Made by a program: the position numbers and the translations under genes
Shown: positions 49,064 through 62,245 of the stretch, piece by piece
Layout of the letters: each line of letters starts with the position of its first letter
Numbering within the stretch: the first letter of the stretch is position 1
NCBI RefSeq assembly: GCF_012489685.1
Contig: NC_080044.1
Location: forward strand, 80,400,732-80,464,731
Reading direction: 5' to 3'
Origin: Lotus japonicus
Lineage: Eukaryota > Streptophyta > Magnoliopsida > Fabales > Fabaceae
DNA: 64,000 nucleotides
The notes under the pieces: model-generated
What the model was told of the DNA's origin: nothing
Seen by the model: only the letters and a program-made list of their open reading frames with translations
Database searches by the model: none

Positions 49064-50247
49064 TACGTAAAACCAACTAAATTAAAAAAATTAAATTAAA
49101 TTTTGCGGAGTTGAACAATTTCCTATATACGATAAGAAATTAAGAATGAAGTCATCTCCCATTAGATAAAATCAACCATCATACTACCGCATCATATACC
49201 AAATTTTAAGATAAAATCAATCTTGATAATTTAACCTATGATTCAGCAATTCTCTTTTTTTTTTTTTGAAATTGATTCAGCAATTCTCTTACATACTATT
49301 TCAACATTTTTAAAGTAATTTAACTTGTCATCTGAAGAAGTAACATAAAAAATATACTTCTTATTTCAGCACAAAATGACCACAAGTAATAATGACCCTT
49401 GGATTGTTAAGTTGATTTCTTTTTGTTCGATCCTTATTACTTTTGGCAAGATCTCAATGCATTAAGGTCAACGAAATTATCTTAATATGGAATTAACTAC
49501 TTAGAGATTCAACGAAAAGAGAAGGAAGAAAAGGCAGAGGCCTGTACAATTGTAACCACGATAAAATTATATAACTTTGGTAAAATTCAGAAAAGATCAA
49601 CATAAATTTCTCCAATGATATATTTTCAAAAAACTGCACAAGCCGAGAACTAACTATTGAGACATGTATTTCCCCGTTATTCTTTGGGGACTTGAGAAAC
49701 TAGTTAACTTATTTACAGATAGTGACCAAATAGTCCAAGAGTGGTTACTCATTTTGAATCACTCTGATTATTTGACCCCTAACCATAAATATGTTGCTAA
49801 AAGCTCCTATACTGTAAGCCAACCTTCTTCCTTTTCCCAGTATTCTAATCAAAAGCATAGCCAAATTTATTTCTAGATGCACTAAGACATCCAATTGGCT
49901 CTTGAAACCATGCAAAACATCTCTTTTTGTAAGACCTCCTGAGAGAATCACCAAAATCCTTCACCAATAGTGGAACTGAATCCATCTGCGCTGAATGCTG
50001 ATCTCTTAATCAATCCTCACAAATGGGGTGTCTAATTTTAAGCAATCCAATGAATACCTCTTCAACTAGTATGCTAGTATGAGCTGACTAAAAATGAATC
50101 CTCTTTTGCTTGTTTGATCGGCTGCTACACACGCTAAAGGCTGCTACACACACTAAAGGCTCGTTTCATGATAAAGCCTCAACTAAAATTGTGAAATCAC
50201 TGAGACTTTCCAGCAAGATGTTCAGAGAATCAGCCACTAGTTGATCC
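49064..50247. other. Intergenic DNA and WD40 gene 3' region
   Basis: AT-rich. The right part is the likely 3' UTR of the minus-strand WD40 gene. A 19-bp direct repeat GGCTGCTACACACNCTAAA occurs twice in tandem near 50121-50158. A minus-strand frame at 49745-49954 has no recognised relatives and I do not call it a gene. Confidence 0.5.
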
Positions 50248-53200
50248 TTATAACTGAAAAGTGCCCAATTCATGACTATGCCTTGTAAGAAATACCTTCC
50301 GATCACTAACCCATTCTAATCGATAAGAAAGGTCCAGATTATGAAGCAATTGTTTCAAACTGTCGCCATGATTTGAATCCCTCGAATCATCCTACAAAAG
50401 GAAATATAATCTTAATCAAATGTTGATCGAAAGCATGCAAAAATACATTGAATTGCTGAAATTGCATGACTGAAAAAGATTCGAGGGTAAAAAAAAAATT
50501 CCAGCCAAAGACTAGTTTACACAACTTATTGCTTAAATCAGAAGCTGAAGAACAAGTTCAGAGTTTCACTCACTAGATATTTGTTTACACACAAAAAATG
50601 ATGAAAGAAAATTACCTCAAAGTTCAACTGCTTATCTGTTTCTAAAATGTTGGCCATTATGCTTGACCTGGATGAATTAGGTGAGAATCCCTCCCAAGGA
50701 GGAACAAAGATTAGTTTGGTGCACTGGACAGGAACAAAGTTTCTGCTCAGTTTCTCCCACCAGATAGATCCCAGTGACCACCATCTAATCATAAGCCCAT
50801 GTTCCGAAAAAGCAACCAGCCCCTATCAGCGAAGAATGTTTAAAGTGTAGAAGGGAATGAAATATCAGTTCAGCATACTTGTACAAAGCACCAATTCCAA
50901 GGCAAATAATTTTACAAAAGAGAAACAAAACATTTGTCATAAGATGGGGAGATGCACCGAATAAAGGGAGTACTGTTGATGCAATATTATGAGTCGCAAC
51001 CAGAAAATAAAAACAAATTTAACAAGAAGTTTAAAATTAAATGGAAGATATGTTAGCTTTCTAAGAGAGGGAGAGATATACTGATTTTCACAAAACAACA
51101 TGCTGAACCAATTTATTTGCAAATGAGAAATTTAAGAAAGAGGAGTCCATTTGGTTCACAGACCAGTAGAACTCAAAAAGATTTTGGACAAATTCAAAAT
51201 ATATGAAATGAAACTTTTCATCTGGTTTAAATTGGCCCAGTAAAGCATGATGAACAAATATGGAAAGCTCAGGTTAAATCATACAAAATATGGTGAATAA
51301 GAACAGGGGAAGCCATAAGGCTGTCAGGAAATGTTGTGAAGATTCCCTATTACTCTTACGTTCTGAGCAGTCAAGTATTTCTCAAAACTGATTCTATTAC
51401 TCACAATATCATTGTCATTTGTCAATAATAGCATAGTAATCAGTAACATATGATCTGAAGCCAGCAACAGCCTATTCTGTTGGTCAAAATATCTCAGTAT
51501 ATAGTTCTTCTTATGTTATTGAGATTTTGAATAAGACAATTTTTATACATTACTCCAAGATATTATTTAATCAGCTTATCAAAAAGCACCAACAAGCCAA
51601 GATATTTTCATCAACTGGTCAGTACCTCTCCATCTGGCGAAAAGCTTAGTGCTGAAATTGCAGTAGCTAACACTGTTCCTGATGTTGCTGCTGTTAGCAA
51701 ACTTGGTAGTCCAGGAGGCCCACTTGCATCCAAAACCTTTATCATCGTGACACTGCATAACAGAGACTCTCTCCATTTTAGGAAATTATTATTTCTCTAG
51801 CTATCACAGGTTTCAAAAATCTAAATCAGAGGTTTCAAAGAGGATGCACATAAAGGTGGTGGGGGGAAGGGGAGAGCAGAAACAAATTATGAGTGCCATA
51901 ATCATATGAACTGGGAAAGTAGGTCAGGTCCACAACAAATTCTTCATTCATTTCATCTGATTATTAAGTTCTCAATAACATTGATCTGATCATCCATGGC
52001 CTAACAATGGTATTTAACTCGCACTTTAGTCTCAAATGATTTGAAAATGGATTTAAGAAAGATTTAGAAACCTGTGATAGCTAGTTGACCAAATTAAAAG
52101 TTCATTCTTAACTTCAAAATTATAAGTCTATCTCGTAACCAACCTTTGCATATCATAAACCCTAATGCTTGCATTGCTAACTTCTCCAATCACATCTCCA
52201 ACTGCCAGTCTTGTCCATGACTCATTGACAGCAACCATAGGATATACACGTACAACTTCTTTGAGAGTTGTCATCGAACTCTGAAAACACGCCTTCCGCA
52301 TAACTGAATTGCTAGGATCTAAAGTCTGTAAAATGTAGTTGACAACCTGCAGATCTGACCAACTGTCACGAAAATTCATGCTTTCATGTCTCAAAACAAC
52401 TAAGTATGTAATTTAAAACAACTAAGAAATGCTAATATGTTTAATTTCGAGGATCCACATCTAACAAGTGGTAATTGAAAAAAAAAACCAACAAGAAAAG
52501 AAACATATAGAAGTGAACATCTTGAATTAGACTTTGGAAATGCATGAACTTTGGTGAAAAGCTCAGCCTAGAATTAGAAGCAACAATATGAATCTATCTG
52601 AAAATCAGTCCTACTAACAAGAGACTTACAAACCTTGTCAAGGTACTGTGCCAAATTTCTTGGAGAACCACGCATGATCCTTATAAGAGTCAACAAGGAC
52701 ACCAAGTGGACAGGTGAATCAGATGCAGTTGACCAAATTTGGCTTTCTATCACAGTCAAAAAACCTGGTATATCAGCCATAGCTAAACTTGGAAGAAGAA
52801 CCTCCACTAATGTCTTCTTAATAGCAAAAGATGCCACTGGAACTTCTGTCATTGACTTGGATGATGGGCCACTCAACTCTACTTGGAAAAAAATATCCCC
52901 AATCAGATGAGGAATCTCAGAGGCAATGCATTCCTTCCATGTACCCTCCATGCCCTCTGAAAGGAGCTCAGCAGCAGTGGAGCTGTACTTCTCACTCATT
53001 GCCATAGCCAACTTCATTAATGGATGAACAACTAATGTAGAAAGACTTGGCTTTACAAGACTAGGGTACCAGATAGACAATGCAGAAGCAACAACAATAT
53101 GAGATGTCATTGCATCTTGACTTGTTCCACCAACACAAGAAATCCAATCTTGCACTTCAAATGATTCAAGCCAAGCAAGTATTTTGGATTCCTCATCTTG

Positions 53201-56200
53201 GGAAATCCCTTGCTTTTCTTCCTTAGGAGATATGCTTTGTACTGTCATATCTCCCATGTGTTTGTTATCACTTCCCACTTGGGAGCTCATATTAGTAGAC
53301 TCAATAGGTTTTGAATTTCGCAGAGGTAGTGGAATAGCATGAGAGGCAGCACAATGAAATATAGAGCGTGCGGCCATACGTACATGTTCACTTTCATCTT
53401 GCCAAAAAGCCACCAAGAGCTGTTTAAAGAGGATAGTCTTCAGCACTTGATATCAAGCAATTCACAAGTGTTTAGAATAACAAGCTATTCATAAACATCG
53501 TCAACCACCCATAATATAACAAATTACAACACTAATCCAGCATTGAAATTAATCGTTACAGTAATATCATTTTCTGGAACAAAAAAAAAATTGTTTTGAT
53601 AAATATTTTATGCGGCAGCAAAGAGCACTAGACTGCCAGATTTTAAGTTATCTCAGACACTCAAACAGCTCCAATACCATGTAACAAGAAAATGGACGTC
53701 AAAATCAGTATGATGCATCCAAATGTATTATCATATATGCCCCACAAGCTCACGAATAACATAGAACATGTGTCAAATCAATTTAGATTAAAATAACCAA
53801 AGTATAACATTATTTTTACAGATTACAAACCTGCAATGAAGGTGGCTTCAGATCTGGAAAATTTTCAATGAAATTCCGGGTATAAAATGCTGCTAAAGCA
53901 CTGCACATGATACTATCAATAATCAATAAACTGTTTTAACTGAGTTCTTTTTGTTAAAAGAAAATAGAAAGGAATTAACTCACAAGTTTGAGAATTCAGA
54001 ATTAAAGGAAATAAGAAAAATACATATATAGAGAAACCACACAGAAACACCATTAAAAAGCAGTAAAACTCAAATTAGTAAGGGAGGAAATTCATAACAT
54101 AACAACGAACAACAGGAGAGAATTTTAGCCAACATTATGAAAAGATAAGTTAAGTAAAAGAAGGTTTACTCCAGGGAAAAACTTAACGCAAGATGTGATC
54201 ACAAGATTTTCATTTAAAAGAAAAGATAATATGGAAGTATACAAATACCCTGATATGTGCAGGTCCTTTTTTTCCCTTCTATTAATGTAGTGCCACTATA
54301 CCTGCTGGCTGCTGAACCAGAGTGAGACAAGCTAATTAAACGTTGAGCAAGGGATACCATCGTCAATGATCTCATTGCACAAAACTCAGATGAAGATTTC
54401 CAGAGCTGCATGTGGTTTAAAATGTCTTAGGAACAACTGAAATGAGACATGATAAAAGAATAGGTTCTAACATACAATACAAATTACCTCAAGAGTAGCA
54501 TCAGGAAATGCCAATGTCAGTGATCCTTTATCTCCTTGAATACCTGAAGCGACTATAAAATTTTCTGGTCTCCTCAGTTTCATATCATTTATCAGCAAAT
54601 TATCAAGCTCACTATCTACACTCCACAAATGTAAAAATGACAAGCTGTATCGAAGTAAGTATTCTTCAAATAGGCTAACCCAGTCACGCCCCTCTATAGT
54701 TTCAGGATTATGGTGGCTGGGGTTTTGCTCCGGAATTCCCTGTTGCTCCAAGTTGATATTAACCGGCTTGCCATCACCATTCTGTGTGGACTCATTCATT
54801 TTAAAAGAGAACATCAATGATGCGAGATCAAAACTCAGAGACACAACACCAGGTAATGGGCAAGAGCATTTGATTGGAAGCTTGTTACTCAAGAGACCAA
54901 ACAGGGAGGACGAATTTGGCTTTGATGAATTTTCTACACCTGCATTTGCTTTGGAAGATCTAAGCTCAGTCATGTTTGAAATACTTGGTGATGACCTTGA
55001 TGAAGTAAGCAACTTCTCTGACGGACTTAAGGAGGAGTTGGAGAGCCTTGCATCATCAACGATTGGAAGAAGTAATGAAGAGACTGATGTATTTCCATTC
55101 AGCAGTGAGCCAGATATGGAATTCATGCTGATGCTTTTACAAAAATGATCAAACATTGAATGTGCAGCTGTCCCACGTAGAACTCGCTCGCGGGAACCTG
55201 TCTTTACATCCCAGATGTATAATACATCACCATCAGAAGTTCCATAATGTGTTTGACAGAGGCACGCAATATAACCTCTTGCTCCATCCCATAAAACTTT
55301 CGAAGGATAGTTCATGTGTCCAGGAAACATTCTCTCCACCCGCTGAGTCTCAAGAGAAACAAGAGTGACACATGCATCCTCTCCAACTGAAAGAAAGCAG
55401 TCATTCCAAGGATGTCCAGTCAAAGATGGGGGAAGAATAATTTGACGCACAGCAGCCACATGATGATGCATTACCGTAATAAGACTGCCAGTGTCAAGAT
55501 TCCATATACGAACTGTGCAATCTGTACTTCCAGACACCAAAACCCGTTTAAAAGTACAACTTTTAGTACTGCCCAATATTTGATGTGCTGCCAAACAAAG
55601 TACAGCACCTTTATGTCCCAAGAATTGCTGTTTGTATGCAGCTGACTTTTCATCAGGATTGGAACCTGCACCATCCAAGAAAATCCCTTGAAATGGATCA
55701 AACCTCACAGCTTCTATGTCTCCACTTAAAAATCCAAATACAACAGCATAAGGAGTAAAGAGGTTCTCAGAGATAATCATGGAAGAAGAAACTATCTGCC
55801 CCTTGGAAGCATAATAACTAGTCATGCTATCCACATGTATATTGTCTATGTCATCAGAACTCGGACTTGCAGCAAAAGTTGATGTAGTCTCAATATCATC
55901 CAGACTCTTGAGTTGAGTTGATTTCTCAAACCAGTTGTTGAAAGATCCATCACTGATCATTCTGCACTGACGGTACAATTTACCTGGATTATCATCAAAG
56001 TGAAGCAGTGACCAGATTGTGACATGTGGTCTCCATAGTAAAGGTTCCTCATAATGAAAGCAAATTGACTTGATGCACACAAGATGTTGATTAACTTGTA
56101 GAAAACAAATAGATGACCTCATATCAGGCTGATCATGAGTAGCAGGAATCTCAGCATGAGGTTCACATTGAAAAACATCATTCTCATACAATATTTTATA

Positions 56201-57328
56201 GATAATTGCACAACCTCTACTATTCCACACAACAAAATGTACTGGAATCAAGTCACCAAACTCATGGGCATTGGCCACATTCCCTATATCATCAAGAAAA
56301 ATGCCACCAACAGCATGTGATTGAGTAGAATCCCCATCACCTAAACACAAGAGACTGTCCGCAAAAGAAACCTCTCCAATTGTACTATCACTAGACAACG
56401 ACTTAAAAATGCAACAATTATTCAAGACATAAGCAACAATATTCCCATAGGTTAAAACCGAAACAATTTGATCCGCACCACTGAATCCCTCATACCTAAA
56501 AGAACTTTCTAACTGAGATTTATCACGGCGCGAACTTGCCATGCTTTCCCCACCATCAAGAGGGTCCTCCGATATCGCAACCATCTGTTGATTCCCAGCT
56601 GAATCAGCCACTAACACTGAATTCCTCTTCTCATCATCAAACACCACTTCCATAAACTTGATAGGACCAATAGATAGATTCCCATGAAACACAGTTTGAG
56701 TAATGGAAAGTGAATATGTGTCCACAACAAGGATAGTACATTTAGTTGGCTTCCTATGCTGAGCTTCTCTATCCACTAAATCTTCATTTCCATCCACAAA
56801 AGAGCAAGCTATACACACATACCTTGGTGTTGAAGGCAGAGTTCGAATTATCAGAGGAGTGCCGACCCACGGCGGCAACTTTCTCCGGCAACGGCAATGC
56901 CCACTGCTTCTACTCCACACGCACAAAAACCCATCAGAACAAGCACTTATCAACGCAGTGAAACTGCTTCCACAACCGGTTTCTTCTGCATCTATGGGAC
57001 TGCATAGCCCAAGATCAGTGATGGGTGCAGCGTGACCACACAACACACCCACAGCTTTAACTTGCTGCAAAAAGAGTGAACCCATGATTGAGAAATGAGA
57101 ATTCATTGATTGAAGAAATTAACAGAATGAAAATGGAGATGAAATGGGGAAGGAGAATACCGGGGTGGGAGAGGAAAGGGAGAGGGTCCACCAGATGATG
57201 GAGCCATCGGATCCGGCGGTGTAAAAGGTGGGAGACGGTGGTTGGGTGAAGGCGGCGACGGCGGTGACACGGTGTTGGTAAGGGAATGGTGTGCGTGACC
57301 ATATGCACGCTACGGATCTGCACTTCAT
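50248..57328 (-). CDS. Rabconnectin-3beta / WDR7-like WD40 protein
   Basis: Nine exons, right to left: 57161-57328, 54488-57064, 54302-54405, 53831-53900, 52634-53419, 52144-52346, 51626-51752, 50616-50822, 50248-50391; 4386 bp, 1461 residues, close to the plant family size. Recognisable WD40 repeats lie near the N-terminus (HRVTAVAAF, GSDGSIIWW; CGHAAPITDLGLC, SACSDGFLCVWS), and again near residues 530-620 (FLGHKGAVLCLAAH; SGSTDCTVRIWNLDTGSL). Residues ~730-780 are Ser-rich and low complexity. The C-terminal part has a helical segment, then further blade-like pieces (LDASGPPGLPSLLTAATSGTV, SALSFSPDGE, LVAFSEHGLMIRWWSLG). In animals and yeast, rabconnectin-3/RAVE complexes regulate V-ATPase assembly; that role in plants is inferred. 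The ATG is chosen from MKCRSVACIW, which fits the family start; an in-frame ATG farther upstream would only add 16 residues. Confidence 0.9.
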
Positions 57329-57608
57329 TGATGATTGAATCGCATTGATTCGTTGAATTGAAGAACACTCACTCACTTTGCGATTGAATCCTTTCTCAAA
57401 CTGGAACTGGATTCGGATTCAGTCCTCGGAAAAGAGAGCTACTCTTCATTGTTGCTCATCAACAAGTCTTTTTTTTTTGTAAAAATAAAATACAAGTCAG
57501 TAAAACATAAATTAAAAACAAACTTTCTTTTTTGAAAAAATTAAAAACAAACTAATAAAAAAAATAATAATAATAAATAATTACAAAAATGAATGAACTT
57601 TTTTTTAT
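57329..57608. other. WD40 gene 5' region
   Basis: Probable 5' UTR and core promoter on the minus strand, bounded on the right by a transposable element at about 57609. No clear TATA box is seen, which is common for such housekeeping-type genes. Confidence 0.45.
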
Positions 57609-58536
57609 AAGTCCTTGTGTAACGTTGCACCACCCTAGATTTACCTGTTGTAGTAGGTTACTTTTCAGGTTAATATTTTTTTAATTTTTTTTAACTAATT
57701 ATCTAACCCTGGTTTAACCCACCACCACTGTTCACCAGAAAAAAAAAAAAAAAAAACCCCACCACCACCACCTCAACCTCAACGCCATCTACCACCACCA
57801 TATTTTCTCATCCTTCCTCAACAATCACCACCACCTTCCACCGAAATTCCACCCAACAGCACCGCCATAACCACTTCTTCCTCTGGTTGATCTAGGATGG
57901 TGAAAGATTCGAACTCAATTTTTTTAACTAATTATCTAATCTGGAAAGACAGAACAATCAGAATCATTCATCAACAGCAAAAACCTGGAATATGGAAGAG
58001 AGAAGAACAAAGAGAGAGAGAGAGACGGAGAAAGAATTGAACAAACCCAATGGAAGGGGAAGAAGTGAAAATCGAAACCCTAACCCCTAAATCATGAGAC
58101 CTAAAACAAATCGTGACCCTCAAGTCTCGATTCAATCTCGTTCTGTTGATTGTGATATCTGAGAGCCACCAAAACCTAAGATTTGGAAGGAAATGAAGAT
58201 GCAGAGATGTCGTCGTCGTCGCTGCTAGCATCGAGGAGCAGAAGGACCGCCATCGTCGAAGGAAGGGGAAGAATGTCTCATCCTCTTACTAGAACCTCGG
58301 TCCAACCGCCACCGCCACCTCTCGTCCCACTGCCGGCCTCGCCGCTTTCTTCTTCTCCTCCTCTCCACTCTCTTCAGCCATAAACGATAAGAAGGTGGTG
58401 GTGGAGATTTTTTTTGGTGAACAGTGGTGTGGGTTAAACCAGATTAGATAATTAGTTAAAAAAAATTAACCTAAAAAGTAAGTAAGTAACCTACTACAAC
58501 AGGTAAATCTAGGGTGGTGCAACCTTACACAAGGAT
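57609..58536. mobile_element. Long-TIR element (possible Pack-MULE), about 930 bp
   Basis: About 128-bp inverted repeats, 57609-57738 against 58409-58536, share CCTTGTGTAA-GTTGCACCACCCTAGATTTACCTGTTGTAGTAGGTTAC in two adjoining blocks and TTAACTAATTATCTAA. The interior (57745-58408) differs in composition from its surroundings: CCACCA-rich, then a GC-rich stretch with TCGTCGTCGTC. It resembles a captured gene piece, but I cannot name a donor. No target-site duplication resolved. Confidence 0.7.
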
Positions 58537-58909
58537 TTTCTTGTGTACACTAAATGAACCCCAAGATATTGCATTCAAACAACATAGGGAGTGCTAACCT
58601 GAATACAATGAGAAGATGATCGGTCAAAATACCGGAATCAAAAAATAGGGAATGCATGAAAAAGTAAGAAAACAAGAAAAGAATGAATCGGAAACAAAAC
58701 ATGCCAAAACAGTATAAAAGGCACCAAAAAATTGAATGAACCGCAGATTGTGTTTAGACTTCAGATTAAATCACATTTTGGATAATCTTCTGAAGCAATA
58801 AAAAAGGAATAAATCACATTTTAAATTTAATTTTAAAGTGTTTTTTCTTTACCAATGCAATCAAGACATATTAGGTAAAAAAACAAAATAATCTAATATG
58901 AACCAAATA

Positions 58910-60190
58910 TTTATGAATATAACACATTATTCATAATTATATATTTACATCTTCGTATATTTATTATACAATTTGTACTTCTTCTTTTTATTATTAAAAT
59001 TGGGTTTTATTAAAAAAAAACAAAAAAAAACTAGGAAGGTTGGTCTCCAGAGTTTGCAAGACAATTCAATTTTTGTCATAGGCAAATTATTTTATACTGT
59101 TGTCCTGCATTTTGAGAAATGTTGTGATTAGTCTCACTGAAGGGCTAGTCTCCAGTGACATTGCCTAATGGTGGGCCAAAACTGTGGTGACATTTGCATG
59201 TCACAAGTTGGATGACGTGGAGGGTTGTTCTCTAGAGTTTGCAAGACGATTTAATTTTTGTCCTCGACAATTTTTTTTTACTGTTGTCCTGCATTTAGAG
59301 AAATGTTGAGTGATTTGTGATAAGTTAATAGCTTCTAGCTTGTATTGGGCCCGAGACCATCTTTTTAATGAAAGTTAACATTTTGACCCAAAAAAAAGTT
59401 ATTGCTTTTCATTTACTATTTTTTTTAACTCAAAACATTACTATAAACAAAGAAAGACATACAGATCCTCATCAAGCAATATACAAGTCCTCATCAACCT
59501 TGGTCTAAGATCATTTGAGCAGGTCCTCATCTAGCAATATACAAGTCCTTATCAACCTAGTTCTAAGCTCATTTGAGCAGTTCCTCATTAAGCAATATAC
59601 AAGTCCTCATCAACATAGTTCTAAGCTCATTTGAGCTCATCAACCGAGTGTGCAAATTTGCACTCGTACCAAACATACAAGAACCTTGGAACACATACCA
59701 GCACATCTTTGTTTTCTTCCTGGCAGCAAGGGCAGCAAGAGTAGCAGGGGCAGCAGTGGGAGCACGGGCAGACATCCTGAGTGAATGAAGCTTAGTTTGA
59801 GCCCCACGACAATCACTAGAAAATAGGACTGCATCATGACTGATTTATAAACACTACAAAAGTGAACCTCATTTTGCTAGTGTTCATTTAAGGGTTTTAT
59901 TGGGTGTTTCTAAAAAAATGAATATATCACATTATCCATACTTATATAATTTTTGTGTATACAATTTGTACTCCTTTTTATTATTATAACTAAGTTTTAT
60001 TAAAAAAAAACTATGGAGGGTTGGTCTTAGAGTTTGTAAGACGATTCAATCTCTTCATCAAATATTTTTTAATTGTTGCCCGAAATGTTGCGATTAGTCC
60101 TCACCGTAGGGCTAGTCTCCGGTGACACTGCCTAGCAGCAAGCCAAAACCGACGTGACATTTGCATGTCATAAGTAGGATGATGTGACAT
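58910..60190 (+). repeat. Duplicated ~300-bp segment, two to three copies
   Basis: Copy A (about 58917-59218) and copy B (about 59921-60180) share AATTTGTACT, TTTTATTATTA, GGGTTTTATTAAAAAAA, GGTTGGTCT, AGTTTGCAAGACGATTCAAT, GGGCTAGTCTCC, GGTGACATTGCCTA and GACATTTGCATGTCA. A partial third copy (about 59219-59310) repeats only the GTTTGCAAGACGATT to GTTGTCCTGCATTT portion directly after copy A. Divergence is about 15-25% by eye. This may be an old element arranged in direct repeat. Confidence 0.65.
59463..59639 (+). repeat. Tandem repeat, 59-bp unit, three copies
   Basis: Unit starts TCCTCATCAAGCAATATAC and runs to CATTTGAGCAG. Starts at 59465, 59524 and 59582, giving periods of 59 and 58 bp. 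Copies differ at a few positions. It lies inside the space between the copies of the ~300-bp segment. Confidence 0.85.
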
Positions 60191-60828
60191 CTGACACGAG
60201 TGTTGGCGTGTCAAATAAGAGACTTAAAACAAATCTTTCTAATATTTTAGGGACTTAAAAGAACAATTACAAAAAAGAAAGTCATTTCCCCCACTCAATC
60301 ACTAAATCCTTGATAGAACCCAATACAATAATCATGCTTGATTGATCGAAAGGCTAGGTATATTGTTTTGCCTTAGAACCCATAAATGAACATATATCTG
60401 CCTCTTATGAAGTCGAGGTTCGCCTTTATTAAAATGAATGATCTAAAGGAGGGAATCGTGGTACTACTTGAGATGTGGGCAAAAGTTTGTATTTTACGTT
60501 TATGCTAGAGATAACATTGGAGGATCCTATTGACTACGTCTGGTTGGCTAAGCACGCCACAAGTAGCCTAGGAAGGAGTTTGGGCTGGGAAAGTCTCTAA
60601 GCATGATTGTGAGCATATCGGTCATAATTTCATCTACGGTCACATTCCCTCAAACCTCGAAGGTCAACTGGGTCTTGAAGTTGCGGTGAAGGCCTAGGCG
60701 GATGCATAGCCTATAACAGTCCACAAACACCCAAGGCAAGGTAAGGGTTGAAGATATGATTTCAAGCGACACTAGAAAAGGGTTGAGGAAAGAAAGCATT
60801 CAATTTTCTAAGAGTTGATTCGCAAATA

Positions 60829-61128
60829 CTACCTCCGGTTCTATTTATAAGAACCAAAAAGAGAAAAAATCTTGATCATTTTTATAAGATTCAAATGAAA
60901 ATTTGTGCTATATTAATTATTTTTTTCCAATGATGCTCTTATTAATTCTAACTAATAAATTGTGTCTCATTAATTATTTTCTCATTCCCACTCTTCAACA
61001 CTAATAACAAAGGGTAATTTTGAAAGTTTATTTTAATTCAAGACAAATTTAATGCATTTTAACTAGTTAAACTACATTTCTTAAACTATGTTATTTTTTT
61101 TCTTCTTATAAATAGGAACCGGAGGTAG
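60829..61128. mobile_element. Stowaway MITE, 300 bp
   Basis: Terminal inverted repeats CTACCTCCGGTTCTATTTAT at the left and the inverse, ATAAATAGGAACCGGAGGTAG, at the right (first 20 given in part), flanked on both sides by TA (60827-60828 and 61129-61130). This is the classic Tc1/Mariner-derived Stowaway signature (CTCCCTCCG-like ends). AT-rich interior without coding capacity. Confidence 0.92.
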
Positions 61129-61130
61129 TA

Positions 61131-62245
61131 ATAAATATTCATCATACAACGATCACAACCATTTTCAATAAAAATTAATAACTTATAAAGCAGGTTGAAT
61201 TGGTTTTACCAAGGTGTACAAAATTTTATCAGATTTATGTTTAAGTATCATCCCAAAATAGTATGTTTTTTCCTCGTCCAAATTTTGTATAGATTTGCAT
61301 GTCTAGCTACACAAATCTTCCTATTCTCCAATGAATAAATCAATTTAAAATCGTAAAAACTTAATGGCAAACTAGACAGTGAATTTCCTTAACGGTCACA
61401 TTCCCTCAAAGCTCTTATTCCTAGTGTAAAAAAAAATACAAAATAATAGTAAAATGAGATAGAATAATATAAATTCCTCATCCATATAAGACTCACTAAA
61501 TACACCAAATCATGGAACTCGGAAAAAATATTGTTAAACCCATACGTATCTTCCAACTACTATATTGATGCAAATCATATGTAAAACCTCATGATGAGGC
61601 TGTATTCATTCATAGTGCCCTCGTTTAAGTTGCCACTTAACCTAAAGGATTAGTTTAGGCCAAAAAAAAGAAAATAAGGACAGTTTAATGAATCAAAATA
61701 GAATCTCGCATCCAACAGGCTGCAAGTTCAAGTTCCTACTGTGGACTGGGACACTGCCCCTAGTACCCTAAAATTGTTTTTTCCAATAAAATAAAAGTAA
61801 CTGCCTTCCTAAATGCTTCATATTATACTAACTCATTTTTAATGGTAATATTACTTTTTAATATCGTATTGTATCTGTAAGGCGAGAAAATGGGGAACCC
61901 GGACAAGCAGTAAGTTTAAATACCATCTCTTTAGCTTCTCTAAGCCAGTCACATTCGATATAAAATTGACGCAATTGTAAAAATAAATTTTAGCAACACA
62001 ATGACAAGATATTCAGGATTTCCCCCAACGAAATTGGAATTTCCATTGTACATTAAGAGGGAAAAGGCAATTAGAAAAAAGAAAGAAACAAAGAAAAAGG
62101 GGATCAATCGAAGTCGCATAATAAAAAGTGCCCTGTGCCTTGCTACACTGTCTTTAGTCATGGTTGCCATTATATGTTGGACAACGGAGAATGAAAGCCT
62201 CCATCCACCTCACTGCCTTTGTAGTCATATAGCTCGGGATGTTAA
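61131..62245. other. Intergenic DNA downstream of the PP1 gene
   Basis: AT-rich. The right end (about 61930-62245) is probably PP1 3' UTR on the minus strand. A GCAAGTTCAAGTTCCTAC string at 61721-61738 resembles a pol III B-box, as in SINEs, but no A-box or A-tail pair was found. Confidence 0.45.

Noticed and set aside
49745..49954. 69-residue minus-strand frame downstream of the WD40 gene
   Set aside because: No recognised motif; lies past the WD40 stop codon in probable 3' UTR or intergenic DNA.
59569..59775. Minus-strand frame beginning with an Ala-rich peptide (SARAPTAAPATLAALAARKK)
   Set aside because: Overlaps the 59-bp tandem repeat and has no recognisable domain; perhaps a captured scrap, but no donor can be named.
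61690..61780. B-box-like GTTCAAGTTCC suggesting a SINE or tRNA
   Set aside because: No A-box at proper distance, no cloverleaf, no A-tail with duplication.
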